Source: Cherax quadricarinatus
Taxonomy: Eukaryota; Arthropoda; Malacostraca; Decapoda; Parastacidae
Assembly: GCF_038502225.1 (NCBI RefSeq)
Contig: NC_091303.1
Span: 25,976,770 to 26,040,769, forward strand
Length of the DNA: 64,000 nt
Direction: 5' to 3'
Positions within the stretch are counted from its first letter, which is position 1, and the number at the start of each line of letters is the position of its first letter. The notes beneath the pieces are model-generated. The model did no database searches, was not told where the DNA came from, and saw only the letters and a program-made list of their open reading frames with translations. This document shows positions 44,781 through 57,009 of the stretch, piece after piece. The position numbers and the translations under genes were made by a program.

Positions 44781-44959
44781 TTTTTTTTTTGAGAGCGATG
44801 CTGGGAAGTAGAAGGCGAGAGGCGCAGGAGGAAGAGAACAATGACTGCGAGATGATGATAAAAAGAAACTCTCAACTTTCTCATGTTCCAATTTTTAGCA
44901 GTGTTGTGAATGATGCGCAGCTGAGGGAGGAACTCTTGGCTCACACGCCTCTTATCACT

Positions 44960-47900
44960 CACAGAGCTAACTCTCATTATTATTATTATTATATTATTAC
45001 TAAAATAATATAATAATACAATTACTAAAAAAGAGAAGAAGAAAAACTTTATAAAACTGGGTTGCTTAAATGTGCGTGGATGTAGTGCGGATGACAAGAA
45101 ACAGATGATTGCTGATGTTATGAATGAAAAGAAGTTGGATGTCCTGGCCCTAAGCGAAACAAAGCTGAAGGGGGTAGGAGAGTTTCAGTGGGGGGAAATA
45201 AATGGGATTAAATCTGGAGTATCTGAGAGAGTTAGAGCAAAGGAAGGGGTAGCAGTAATGTTAAATGATCAGTTATGGAAGGAGAAAAGAGAATATGAAT
45301 GTGTAAATTCAAGAATTATGTGGATTAAAGTAAAGGTTGGATGCGAGAAGTGGGTCATAATAAGCGTGTATGCACCTGGAGAAGAGAGGAATGCAGAGGA
45401 GAGAGAGAGATTTTGGGAGATGTTAAGTGAATGTATAGGAGCCTTTGAACCAAGTGAGAGAGTAATTGTGGTAGGGGACTTGAATGCTAAAGTAGGAGAA
45501 ACTTTTAGAGAGGGTGTGGTAGGTAAGTTTGGGGTGCCAGGTGTAAATGATAATGGGAGCCCTTTGATTGAACTTTGTATAGAAAGGGGTTTAGTTATAG
45601 GTAATACATATTTTAAGAAAAAGAGGATAAATAAGTATACACGATATGATGTAGGGCGAAATGACAGTAGTTTGTTGGATTATGTATTGGTAGATAAAAG
45701 ACTGTTGAGTAGACTTCAGGATGTACATGTTTATAGAGGGGCCACAGATATATCAGATCACTTTCTAGTTGTAGCTACACTGAGAGTAAAAGGTAGATGG
45801 GATACAAGGAGAATAGAAGCATCAGGGAAGAGAGAGGTGAAGGTTTATAAACTAAAAGAGGAGGCAGTTAGGGTAAGATATAAACAGCTATTGGAGGATA
45901 GATGGGCTAATGAGAGCATAGGCAATGGGGTCGAAGAGGTATGGGGTAGGTTTAAAAATGTAGTGTTAGAGTGTTCAGCAGAAGTTTGTGGTTACAGGAA
46001 AGTGGGTGCAGGAGGGAAGAGGAGCGATTGGTGGAATGATGATGTAAAGAGAGTAGTAAGGGAGAAAAAGTTAGCATATGAGAAGTTTTTACAAAGTAGA
46101 AGTGATGCAAGGAGGGAAGAGTATATGGAGAAAAAGAGAGAAGTTAAGAGAGTGGTGAAGCAATGTAAAAAGAGAGCAAATGAGAGAGTGGGTGAGATGT
46201 TATCAACAAATTTTGTTGAAAATAAGAAAAAGTTTTGGAGTGAGATTAACAAGTTAAGAAAGCCTAGAGAACAAATGGATTTGTCAGTTAAAAATAGGAG
46301 AGGAGAGTTATTAAATGGAGAGTTAGAGGTATTGGGAAGATGGAGGGAATATTTTGAGGAATTGTTAAATGTTGATGAAGATAGGGAAGCTGTGATTTCG
46401 TGTATAGGGCAAGGAGGAATAACATCTTGTAGGAGTGAGGAAGAGCCAGTTGTGAGTGTGGGGGAAGTTCGTGAGGCAGTAGGTAAAATGAAAGGGGGTA
46501 AGGCAGCCGGGATTGATGGGATAAAGATAGAAATGTTAAAAGCAGGTGGGGATATAGTTTTGGAGTGGTTGGTGCAATTATTTAATAAATGTATGGAAGA
46601 GGGTAAGGTACCTAGGGATTGGCAGAGAGCATGCATAGTTCCTTTGTATAAAGGCAAAGGGGATAAAAGAGAGTGCAAAAATTATAGGGGGATAAGTCTG
46701 TTGAGTGTACCTGGTAAAGTGTATGGTAGAGTTATAATTGAAAGAATTAAGAGTAAGACGGAGAATAGGATAGCAGATGAACAAGGAGGCTTTAGGAAAG
46801 GTAGGGGGTGTGTGGACCAGGTGTTTACAGTGAAACATATAAGTGAACAGTATTTAGATAAGGCTAAAGAGGTCTTTGTGGCATTTATGGATTTGGAAAA
46901 GGCGTATGACAGGGTGGATAGGGGGGCAATGTGGCAGATGTTGCAAGTGTATGGTGTAGGAGGTAGGTTACTGAAAGCAGTGAAGAGTTTTTACGAGGAT
47001 AGTGAGGCTCAAGTTAGAGTATGTAGGAAAGAGGGAAATTTTTTCCCAGTAAAAGTAGGCCTTAGACAAGGATGTGTGATGTCACCGTGGTTGTTTAATA
47101 TATTTATAGATGGGGTTGTAAGAGAAGTAAATGCGAGGGTCTTGGCAAGAGGCGTGGAGTTAAAAGATAAAGAATCACACACAAAGTGGGAGTTGTCACA
47201 GCTGCTCTTTGCTGATGACACTGTGCTCTTGGGAGATTCTGAAGAGAAGTTGCAGAGATTGGTGGATGAATTTGGTAGGGTGTGCAAAAGAAGAAAATTA
47301 AAGGTGAATACAGGAAAGAGTAAGGTTATGAGGATAACAAAAAGATTAGGTGATGAAAGATTGAATATCAGATTGGAGGGAGAGAGTATGGAGGAGGTGA
47401 ACGTATTCAGATATTTGGGAGTGGACGTGTCAGCGGATGGGTCTATGAAAGATGAGGTGAATCATAGAATTGATGAGGGAAAAAGAGTGAGTGGTGCACT
47501 TAGGAGTCTGTGGAGACAAAGAACTTTGTCCTTGGAGGCAAAGAGGGGAATGTATGAGAGTATAGTTTTACCAACGCTCTTATATGGGTGTGAAGCGTGG
47601 GTGATGAATGTTGCAGCGAGGAGAAGGCTGGAGGCAGTGGAGATGTCATGTCTGAGGGCAATGTGTGGTGTGAATATAATGCAGAGAATTCGTAGTTTGG
47701 AAGTTAGGAGGAGGTGCGGGATTACCAAAACTGTTGTCCAGAGGGCTGAGGAAGGGTTGTTGAGGTGGTTCGGACATGTAGAGAGAATGGAGCGAAACAG
47801 AATGACTTCAAGAGTGTATCAGTCTGTAGTGGAAGGAAGGCGGGGTAGGGGTCGGCCTAGGAAGGGTTGGAGGGAGGGGGTAAAGGAGGTTTTGTGTGCG

Positions 47901-48262
47901 AGGGGCTTGGACTTCCAGCAGGCATGCGTGAGCGTGTTTGATAGGAGTGAATGGAGACAAATGGTTTTTAATACTTGACGTGCTGTTGGAGTGTGAGCAA
48001 AGTAACATTTATGAAGGGATTCAGGGAAACCGGCAGGCCGGACTTGAGTCCTGGAGATGGGAAGTACAGTGCCTGCACTCTGAAGGAGGGGTGTTAATGT
48101 TGCAGTTTAAAAACTGTAGTGTAAAGCACCCTTCTGGCAAGACAGTGATGGAGTGAATGATGGTGAAAGTTTTTCTTTTTCGGGCCACCCTGCCTTGGTG
48201 GGAATCGGCCGGTGTGATAATAAAAAAAAAATTATTATTATTATTATTATTATTTATTATTC
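44960..48262 (+). mobile_element. RTE-like non-LTR retrotransposon, near-complete
   Basis: ATT-rich sequence (44975-45020) precedes one long ORF2-type frame. A 3' UTR of about 250 bp follows (CGTGCTGTTGGAGTGTGAGC onwards, with CTGCCTTGGTGGGAATCGGC near the end), then A10 and a (TTA)n tail to 48262. The ATT repeats on both sides hide any target duplication. The same family supplies the old copy at 30617-35885. This is the youngest-looking autonomous element here. Confidence 0.9.
45009..47978 (+). CDS. RTE-like ORF2: endonuclease and reverse transcriptase
   Basis: Open without a break from the codon after TAA 45006-45008 to TGA 47976-47978. The endonuclease begins KLGCLNVRGCSADDKKQM, upstream of the first ATG (45105), so the true start lies upstream, is non-AUG, or was lost. 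Counting from 45072, the endonuclease shows ALSETKLKG, VVGDLNAKVG, LLDYVLVD and ISDHFLVVA (about residue 228). RT shows VPLYKGKGDKRECKNYRGIS, AFMDLEKAYDRVD (Asp about 607), GLRQGCVMSPWLFNIFIDG and QLLFADDTVLLG (about 713). The C-terminal domain has YGCEAW, CLRAMCGV, LRWFGHVERM and GRRGRGRPRKGW, typical of RTE-type proteins. Every catalytic residue I looked for is present, so activity is plausible. Products would act in the nucleus on the element's own RNA. Confidence 0.92.
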   Translation, partial: YNNTITKKEKKKNFIKLGCLNVRGCSADDKKQMIADVMNEKKLDVLALSETKLKGVGEFQWGEINGIKSGVSERVRAKEGVAVMLNDQLWKEKREYECVNSRIMWIKVKVGCEKWVIISVYAPGEERNAEERERFWEMLSECIGAFEPSERVIVVGDLNAKVGETFREGVVGKFGVPGVNDNGSPLIELCIERGLVIGNTYFKKKRINKYTRYDVGRNDSSLLDYVLVDKRLLSRLQDVHVYRGATDISDHFLVVATLRVKGRWDTRRIEASGKREVKVYKLKEEAVRVRYKQLLEDRWANESIGNGVEEVWGRFKNVVLECSAEVCGYRKVGAGGKRSDWWNDDVKRVVREKKLAYEKFLQSRSDARREEYMEKKREVKRVVKQCKKRANERVGEMLSTNFVENKKKFWSEINKLRKPREQMDLSVKNRRGELLNGELEVLGRWREYFEELLNVDEDREAVISCIGQGGITSCRSEEEPVVSVGEVREAVGKMKGGKAAGIDGIKIEMLKAGGDIVLEWLVQLFNKCMEEGKVPRDWQRACIVPLYKGKGDKRECKNYRGISLLSVPGKVYGRVIIERIKSKTENRIADEQGGFRKGRGCVDQVFTVKHISEQYLDKAKEVFVAFMDLEKAYDRVDRGAMWQMLQVYGVGGRLLKAVKSFYEDSEAQVRVCRKEGNFFPVKVGLRQGCVMSPWLFNIFIDGVVREVNARVLARGVELKDKESHTKWELSQLLFADDTVLLGDSEEKLQRLVDEFGRVCKRRKLKVNTGKSKVMRITKRLGDERLNIRLEGESMEEVNVFRYLGVDVSADGSMKDEVNHRIDEGKRVSGALRSLWRQRTLSLEAKRGMYESIVLPTLLYGCEAWVMNVAARRRLEAVEMSCLRAMCGVNIMQRIRSLEVRRRCGITKTVVQRAEEGLLRWFGHVERMERNRMTSRVYQSVVEGRRGRGRPRKGWREGVKEVLCARGLDFQQACVSVFDRSEWRQMVFNT

Positions 48263-48770
48263 ACGAGGAACGATTATACCCACTGGGAACAAAAAGCTCC
48301 TGGGGACGAAAGACAATCATCTTTGATCCGAGGAAGTCACACCAGGGGGGTTACATCTTTCTTCATCTCCTGATAGACACTAAGTAAAGCTCAATCTCCA
48401 TTTAATCGCTACGACTGAGTTCTGGAGAACACTTGCTGCTCATAATATACACTATCAAGCAGCAGTCACTATATTCACCAGAGATACTTTTCTGGGACAA
48501 GGATACACGCTATAAAAGTACAGTGATTTATTGCTGAACTATAAAAAGTGAGGAAATACAGAACTGTACTGGTACAATACACTTACAGCAGAGTGGTCCA
48601 CCAAGACCCTCAGCACTGACACCACCTTCTGAAATATAGGTGTGGCAAGAACATCCGCCTCCAGCCACATCGTTGGCTGAGATTCCTTCCTGAGTCAACA
48701 GATACCTACCATTTTATTGAATCACATACTACACACATTCCATCTCAAGTGAATGACAGGGCTGAAGCAA
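48263..48770. other. no recognisable feature
   Basis: Unique-looking AT-rich sequence. Confidence 0.5.
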
Positions 48771-48774
48771 CATC

Positions 48775-48840
48775 ACGAGGGAAGAACAGCACCAATTTCT
48801 TGGATCAAGAGCCCTTTACTAAAATTAAGACACCCCACTT
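48775..48840. repeat. dispersed repeat fragment
   Basis: GAAGAACAGCACCAATTTCT then TGGATCAAGAGCCCTTTAC, related to 52850-52900 (GCAATTTCTTGCATCAAAAG and CCCTTCAGCAA). Confidence 0.55.
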
Positions 48841-48979
48841 TAATTGCTAAACAATACTACCTAATTAAAGAGGTTGGCCAGGATCCAGATATATTATATT
48901 CCATAAATTTAGCAAAGTTATGTTAGGTTCCACAGTTCAGTGCACAGTTTAATGCTGGCATACACATTATTTCACGTGA

Positions 48980-49131
48980 AACACACGCACACACGCACAC
49001 ACACACACACACACACGCACACGCGCACACGCACACACACACACGCACACACGCACACACGCGCACACACGCACACACGCGCACACACGCACACACGCGC
49101 ACACGCACACACGCGCACACGCGCACACACG

Positions 49132-49212
<81 letters not shown>
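48980..49212. repeat. (AC)n/(ACGC)n microsatellite
   Basis: CA repeats with frequent GC interruptions to 49132, then pure CA for about 80 bp. Confidence 0.98.
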
Positions 49213-49214
<2 letters not shown>

Positions 49215-49379
49215 TCGCTTTAATAAAAAAAATCTTGAAATTCGTGCTACTGCTAAATAAATTTGTTGCAGTGTAAAATGTCTCACATCTTTCCAAAAGT
49301 TACGATGTGAGGTTTAAGAACTTGGGAGGTGCATAGTGACCCCTCGGGCAGTCCATCAGTGTAGTTCAGCGAGGCCCGG

Positions 49380-51236
49380 GTAGCACCACCACCATGGCTC
49401 TGTGTGGCACTCCATCAAAGAGAGTAGCACCATGGCTGTGTGTGGAACTCCAACGAGAGCAGCACCATGGCTCTGTGTGGCACTGCAACGAGAGCAGCAC
49501 CATGGCTCTGTGTGGCACTGCAACGAGAGCAGCACCATGGCTCTGTGTGGCACTGCAACGAGAGCAGCATCATGGCTCTGTGTGACACTGCAACGAGAGT
49601 AGCACCATGGCTCTGTGTGGCACCGCAACGAGAGCAGCACCATGGCTCTGTGTGGCACTTCAAAGAGAGCAGCACCATGGCTCTGTGTGGCACTCCAACG
49701 AGAGCAGCACCATGGCTCTGTGCGGCACTCCAACGAGAGCAGCACCATGGCTCTGTGTGGCACTCCAACGAGAACAGCACCATGGCTCTGTGTGGCACTC
49801 CAACGAAAGCAGCACCATGGTTCTGTGAGGCACTGCAACGAGAGCAGCACCATGGCTCTGTGTGGCACTGCAACGAGAGCAGCACCATGGCTCTGTGTGG
49901 TACTCGAACGAGAGCAGCACCATGGTTCTGAGAGGCACTGCAACGAGAGCAGCACCATGGCTGTGTGGCACTCCAAAGAGAGCAGCACCATGGCTCTGTG
50001 TGGCACTCCAATGACAGCAGCACCATGGCTTCTTGTGGCACTCCAACGAGAGCAGCACCATGGCTCTGTGTGGTACTCCAACGAGAGGAGCACCATGGCT
50101 CTGTGTGGCACTGCAACGAGAGCAGCACCATGGCTCTGTGTGGTACTCCAACGAGAGCAGCACCATGGTTCTGTGTGGCACTCCAAAGAGAGCAGCACCA
50201 TGGCTCTGTGCGGCACTCCAACGACAGCAGCACCATGGCTTCTCGTGGCACTCCAACGAGAGCAGCACCATGGCTGTGTGTGGCACTCCAGAGCAACACC
50301 ATGGCTGTGTGGCACTCCATCAGAGAGAGCAGCACCTTGGCTCTGTGTGGCACTCCAACGAGAGTTGTGCCATAGCTCTGTGTGGCACTCAATCGAGAGC
50401 AGCACCATGGCTCTGTGCGGCACTCCAACAACGAGAGCAGCACCATGGCTCTGTGTGGCACGCCAACGAGAGCAGCACCATGGTTCTGTGAGGCACTCAA
50501 TCAACGAGAGCAGCACCATGGCTCTGTGTGGCACGCCAACGAGAGCAGCACCATGGCTCTGTGTGGCACTCCATCAACGAGAGCAGCACCATGGCTCTGT
50601 GTGGCACTCCAACGAGAGCAGCGCCATGGCTCTGTGTGGCACTCAGCGAGAGTTGTGCCATAGCTCTGTGTGGCACTCAATTGAGAGCAGCACCATGGCT
50701 CTGTGCGGCACTCCAACAACGAGAGCAGCACCATGGCTCTGTGTGGCACGCCAACGAGAGCAGCACCATGGTTCTGTGAGGCACTCAATCAACGAGAGCA
50801 GCACCATGGTTCTCTGAGGCACTCAATCAACGAGAGCAGCACCATGGCTGTGTGGCACTCCAACGAGAGCAGCACCATGGCTCTGTGTGGCACTCCATCA
50901 ACGAGAGCAGCACCATGGCTGTGTGTGGCACTCCAACAACGAGAGCTGCACCATGGCTCTCTGTGGCACTCCAACGAGAGCAGCATTGTGGCTCTGTGTG
51001 GCACTCCAACGAGAGCATGATGGCTCTGTGTGGCACTCCGAGAGCAGCACCATGACTGTGTGGCACTCCAACAAGAGCAGGATCATGGCTCTGCCTGGCA
51101 ATCCAACGAGAGCAGAACCATGATTGTGTGGCACTCCATCAACGAGAGCAGGATCATGGCTCTGTCCGGCACTCCGAGAGAACCATGGTTCTGTTTGGCA
51201 CTCCATCAACGAGAACAGCATCATGGCTCTGTGTCG
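49380..51236. repeat. 35-bp satellite with higher-order repeats
   Basis: About 52 units of 35 bp containing AGCAGCACCATGGCTCTGTG. A run of rare variants (GAGAGTTGTGCCATAGCTCT, then a CAACAACGAG unit, then GGCACGCC, then GAGGCACTCAATCAACGAG) occurs at 50360 and again at 50648, giving a ~288-bp higher-order repeat. Because 35 is not a multiple of 3, frames on both strands stay open for hundreds of codons without meaning. Confidence 0.96.
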
Positions 51237-51802
51237 CAGTTGCTTGTTATATTGCTATTGGGATTAGCATTCTTTTTATTGTTCAAGCAGACTGTTCTGA
51301 CTGCCAGTTGGTTAAGAAGTTAGTTTATTTGAGGACTTGGTCAGTCACTTGTTTAAGTCTAGTCGAGTCTTGAGACATAGCGAACTACTTAGAGCACTTA
51401 CACACATACACACTTACTTGTACATATTTGTAATATCTTATTAAATGCTGATGTACCAGACGGTACTTAAGAATTATAAATGTGATATGTGCTTTCAGCA
51501 CAATAATATTGTACTCGAGAGAAGTGATATTATGTTGATTACTGTGATTAATTTAATTTAATTTAATTTGATAATATACCTCTAGACTTAATAAATTTAT
51601 TAAATTTTAATTTCTCTAGTTAGTAGCCTACCAACTGTAATCCTGAAGCACTATTGAATCATATTGAATTCTAATGGATAATTGGACAAGGATACTGACT
51701 ACTTGTTACGAAAACCCAGTAACAGGCTGGATGCTAGAAGGGCAGTCCTTTCTAGCATTCACTGGAAATCTCTAAGCTTTTAGAATCGCGTTTTTTGTAA
51801 CA
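51237..51802. other. AT-rich spacer with a hairpin
   Basis: Separates two related satellites. A near-perfect hairpin ATGCTAGAAGGG/CCTTTCTAGCAT lies at about 51731-51759. No gene is recognised. Confidence 0.5.
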
Positions 51803-52417
51803 GTGTGGCACTCCAACGAGAGCTGTACCATGGCTCTGTGTGGCACTCCAGCAACGAGAGCCGTACCATTGCTTTGTGTGGCACTCCAACGAGAGCTGCA
51901 CCATGGTTCTATGTGGCACTCCAACAATGAGAGCTGTACCATGGCTCTGTGTGGCACTCCAACAACGAGAGATGTATCATGGTTCTGTGTGGCACTCCAA
52001 CAACGAGAGCTGTATCATGGTTGTGTGTGGCACTCCAACAACGAGAGCTGTATCATGGTTGTGTGTGGCACTCCAACAACGAGAGCTGTATCATGGTTGT
52101 GTGTGGCACTCCAACAACGAGAGCTGTATCATGGTTGTGTGTGGCACTCCAACAACGAGAGCTGTATCATGGTTGTGTGTGGCACTCCAACAACGAGAGC
52201 TGTATCATGGTTGTGTGTGGCGCTCCAACAACGAGAGCTGTATCATGGTTGTGTGTGGCGCTCCAACAACGAGAGCTGTATCATGGTTGTGTGTGGCGCT
52301 CCAACAACGAGAGCTGTATCATGGTTGTGTGTGGCACTCCAACAACGAGAGCTGTATCATGGTTGTGTGTGGCACTCCAACAACGAGAGCTGTATCATGG
52401 TTCTTTGTGGTACTCCA
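51803..52417. repeat. 38-bp satellite related to the 35-bp array
   Basis: About 16 units. They share GTGTGGCACTCCAAC and the ACGAGAG-CTG-ATCATGG layout with the 35-bp array plus an extra CAA. The central units are nearly identical (recent homogenisation); the edge units are intermediate in form. Confidence 0.95.
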
Positions 52418-52439
52418 ACTTAACTCAGTCGTCCACCAC

Positions 52440-52530
52440 TGTTATAATGGTATACAGTACCGACAACTAGACGAGTACAACACATGTGCAACATTTGATA
52501 TCTTTATTGATACCAAGACTGAGTGACTGA
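52440..52530. mobile_element. fragment of the foldback/hammerhead family
   Basis: AATGGTATACAGTACCGACA then ACACATGTGCAACATTTGAT and ATCTTTATTGATACC match the outer arm of 23885 and the terminal TGTCGGTATTTGATACC of 26344-26734. The core is absent. Confidence 0.55.
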
Positions 52531-52634
52531 CCACCTCGTATCTACATTTTCACTGTTCATTTCTTTTACACAAATCAATTTTACAGCCTAAGAGCTGTTA
52601 TAATACCTCAGCTCTATCTTAGGTATACTACCAC

Positions 52635-52712
52635 CACCTAGGATGCGATCCGTATCAGTCGACTAACACCCATATACCACGGACACCCAGTATGTGCGGT
52701 GAATGCGTTGCC
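52635..52712 (-). mobile_element. SINE fragment, reverse
   Basis: GGATGCGATCCGTATCAGTC then GACTAACACCCATATACC match the SINE body at 24770-24800. Confidence 0.65.
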
Positions 52713-53100
52713 AACCAAGCCTGCTAAGCAGGTGAAACCTCTCGTCAATAAACATACACTGTTTCACCATTACCGTCATTATTAATTCACTACGAAAGCT
52801 AAATCTGTAGAGCTGACGCAGTGCCTGAAGAATGAGGGATAATCACCTTAGATCTAAAGGCAGGATAGTAGCAATTTCTTGCATCAAAAGCCCTTCAGCA
52901 ACATGAAGGTAGTTCCTGGTGGTGAGGAACTCCAGTAGCGAGGGAGCTGGGATACGTGCAACGTCAGGATAGTTTGTTACGAGGCTCAGAGTTTCCTCTT
53001 TGTGAGCCCAGGAAGTTGTTATTAAATCCACCAGATTTGTTCCTCTGTGTACCACCTTAATCGGGCCCAGATGGGACACAAACTCCATAACATTTGAAGA
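52713..53100. other. dispersed repeat fragment and plain sequence
   Basis: 52825-52905 belongs with the 48775 repeat. 52725-52770 (GGTGAAACCTCTCGTCAATA) vaguely resembles a hammerhead-family arm. The reverse frame 52843-53115 is not recognised. Confidence 0.4.
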
Positions 53101-53178
53101 ATGAGACAAGTGCAATATTTGGGAATCTTTATTGAGGAAACGTTTCGCCAGCCAGTGGCCTCTTGTCGATTTTATAAA
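53100..53178 (-). mobile_element. hammerhead-like arm and core fragment
   Basis: The reverse strand reads GGCCACTGGCTGGCGAAACG then TTTCCTCAATAAAGATTCCC and ATATTGCACTTGTC: a stem plus GAAAC followed by the arm sequence shared with 23885. There is a single arm only. Confidence 0.55.
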
Positions 53179-53464
53179 CCATTTACATCACATCTATAAC
53201 ATTTACTGACCATGAAAATTACTGGTTAATAAGTAAAATATAAGTCAGATTATTTAGGCCAAAATTAAATGGTAAAAAAAAATATTGTTTATTGTTCCAA
53301 CTTTTATGTCATCAGGTTTAACTTGTGAATATACTGTAGCTTGTGTATCATTATTCTTCGACGTCAATATTTATGAAGTTAAATTGCAACTATGACTACA
53401 AATAACTCTATTTGTCTGAGAGAGAAGCACCATAGGTCTACTGGAGGGTGACGCAAGGCAGCAT
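53179..53464. other. no recognisable feature
   Basis: AT-rich unique-looking sequence. Confidence 0.5.
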
Positions 53465-56400
53465 GGCCGCACACCTCAACATTCACATTTCAACATCCAC
53501 ACCTCAACATTCACATCACACCATCCACACCTCAACAATCACACCTCAACATTCACATCACAACATTCACACTTCAACATTCACACCTCAACATTCACAC
53601 TTCAACATTCACACTCCAACATTCACACTTCAACAATCACACCTCAACATTCACATCACAACATTCACACTTCAACATTCACACCTCAACATTCACACTT
53701 CAACATTCACAAATCAACATCCACACCCCAACATCCAAACCCCAACATTCACATCTCAACATCCACACCACAACATCCAAACCTCAACATCCACACTTCG
53801 ACATTCAAACTTCAGCATTCACACCTCAACATCCACACCTCAACATTCACACTTCAACATTCACACCTCAACATTCACACTTCAACATTCACACCTCAAC
53901 ATTCACACCTCAACATTCACACCTCAACATTCACACCTCAACATTCACACCTCAACACTCACACCTCAACATTCACACCTCAACATTCACACCTCAACAT
54001 TCACACTTCAACATCCACACCTCAACATTCACACCTCAACATTCAAACTTCAGCATTCACACCTCAACATTCAAACTTCAGCATTCACACAACATCCACA
54101 CCTCAACATCAACACCTCAACATTCACACCTCAACATCCACACCTCAACATCTACACCTCAACATTCACACTTCAACATCCACACCTCAACATTCACACC
54201 TCAACATTCAAACTTCAACATCCACACCTCAACATCCACACCTCAACATTCACACTTCAACATTCAGACCTCAACATCCACACCTCAACATTCACACCTC
54301 AACATCTACGCCTCAACATCTACGCCTCAACATCTACACCTCAACATTCACACCTCAACATCCACATCTCAACATTCACACCTCAACATCCACACCTCAA
54401 CATCCACACTTCAACATTCACACCTCAACATTCACACCTCAACATCCACACCTCAACATTCACACCTCAACATCCACACTTCAACATTCACACCTCAACA
54501 TTCACACTTCAACATCCACACCTCAACATTCACACCTCAACATCCACACTTCAACATTCACACCTCAACATTCACACCTCAACATCCACACCTCAACATT
54601 CACACCTCAACATCCACACCTCAACATCCACACCTCAACATTCACACCTCAACATCCACACCTCAACATCTTCACCTCAACATTCACACCCCAACATTCA
54701 AACTTCAACATCCACACCTCAACATTCACACTTCAACATCCACACCTCAACATTCACACCTCAACATCCACACCTCAACATTCACACCTCAACATCTACA
54801 CCTCAACATCTACACCTCAACATTCACACCTCAACATCCACACCTCAACATCCACACCTCAACATTCACACCTCAACATCCACACCTCAACATTCACACT
54901 TCAACATCCACACTTCAACATTCACACCTCAACATCTACACATCAACATCTACACCCCAACATTCAAACTTCAACATCCACACCTCAACATTCACACTTC
55001 AACATTCACACCTCAACATCCACACCTCAACATTCACACCTCAACATCTACACCTCAACATCTACACCTCAACATTCACACCTCAACATCCACACCTCGA
55101 CATTCACACCTCAACATCTACACCTCAACATTCACACCTCAACATCCACACCTCAACATCCACACCTCAACATTCACACTTCAACCTTCACACCTCAACA
55201 TCTACACCTCAACATCTACACCTCAACATTCACACCTCAACATCCACACCTCAATATCCACACCTCAACATTCACACTTCAACATTCACACCTCAACATC
55301 CACACTTCAACATTCACACCTCAACATCTACACCTCAACATCTACACCTCAACATCTACACCTCAACATTCACACCTCAACATCCACACCTCAATATCCA
55401 CACCTCAACATTCACACTTTAACATTCACACCTCAACATCCACACCTCAACATCCACACCTCAGCATCCACACCTCAATATCCACACCTCAATATCCACA
55501 CCTCAACATTCACACTTCAACATTCACACCTCAACATCCACACCTCAACATTCACACCTCAGCATCCACACCTCAATATCCACACCTCAACATTCACACT
55601 TCAACATTCACACCTCAACATCCACACCTCAACATCCACACCTCAACATCCACACCTCAACATCCACACCTCAACATTCACACTTCAACATTCACACCTC
55701 AACATCCACACCTCAACATTCACACCTCAACATTCACACCTCAACATTCACACCTCAACATCCACACCTCAACATTCACACCTCAACATCCACACCTCAA
55801 CATCTTCACCTCAACATTCACACTTCAACATCCACACCTCAACATTCACACCTCAACATTCACACCCCAACATTCAAACTTTAAAATCCACACCTCAACA
55901 TTCACACCTCAACATCCACACCTCAACATTCACACCTCAACATCTACACCTCAACACTCACACCTCAACATCCACACCTCAACATCCACACCTCAACATT
56001 CACACCTCAACATCCACACCTAAACATCCATACCTCAACATTCACACTTCAACATCCACACCTCAACATTCACACCTCAACATCCACATCTCAACATTCA
56101 CACCTCATCCACACCTCGACATTCACACCTCAACATCCACACCTCGACATTCACACCTCAACATCTACACCTCAACATCCACACCTCAACATTCACACTT
56201 CAACCTTCACACCTCAACATCTACACCTCAACATCTACACCTCAACATTCACACCTCAACATCCACACCTCAATATCCACACCTCAACATTCACACTTCA
56301 ACATTCACACCTCAACATCCACACCTCAATATCCACACCTCAACATTCACACTTTAACATTCACACCTCAACATCCACACCTCAACATCCACACCTCAAT

Positions 56401-56902
56401 ATCCACACCTCAACATCCACACCTCAGCATCCACACCTCAATATCCACACCTCAATATCCACACCTCAACATTCACACCTCAACATTCACACCTCAACAT
56501 CCACACCTCAACATCCACACCTCAACATTCACACCTCAACATTCACACCTCAACATCCACACCTCAACATTTACACTTCAACATTCACACAACATCCACA
56601 CCTCAACATTCACACCTCAACATCCACACCTCAACATTTACACTTCAACATTCACACCTCAACATTCACACCTCAACATTCACACGTCAACATTCACACC
56701 TCAACATTCACACTTCAACATTCACACCTCAACATTCACACAACATTCACACCTCAACATTCACACTTCAACATTCACACCTCAACATTCACACCTCAAC
56801 ATTCACACTTCAACATTCACACCTCAACATTCACACCTCAACATTCACACTTCAACATTCACACCTCAACATTCACACGTCAACATTCACACCTCAACAT
56901 TC
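53465..56902. repeat. 14-bp minisatellite, 3.4 kb, G-depleted
   Basis: About 245 units of AACATTCACACCTC with T/C variants at a few positions (ATTC/ATCC, CCTC/CTTC). The plus strand almost lacks G, so only TAA could stop translation; this explains the 969-codon open frame from 53448 (HSHLNIHTSTFTPQ repeats). Confidence 0.97.
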
Positions 56903-57009
56903 CTCCTCGGGTTTCTCTCCAACATGCTGTTACAAGTAATCCAAAATATTGCATCAGTAAAGCTACCTTGTAATTTGTTCCACTAATCTATTATATTTAC
57001 TACAAATCT

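Noticed and set aside
49356..50817. Overlapping open frames of 361-400 residues on both strands
   Set aside because: Products of the 35-bp satellite, which lacks stop words in most frames.
53448..56357. 969-residue open frame
   Set aside because: It is the G-depleted 14-bp array read through; His/Thr/Ser/Asn repeats only, with no start context or domain.
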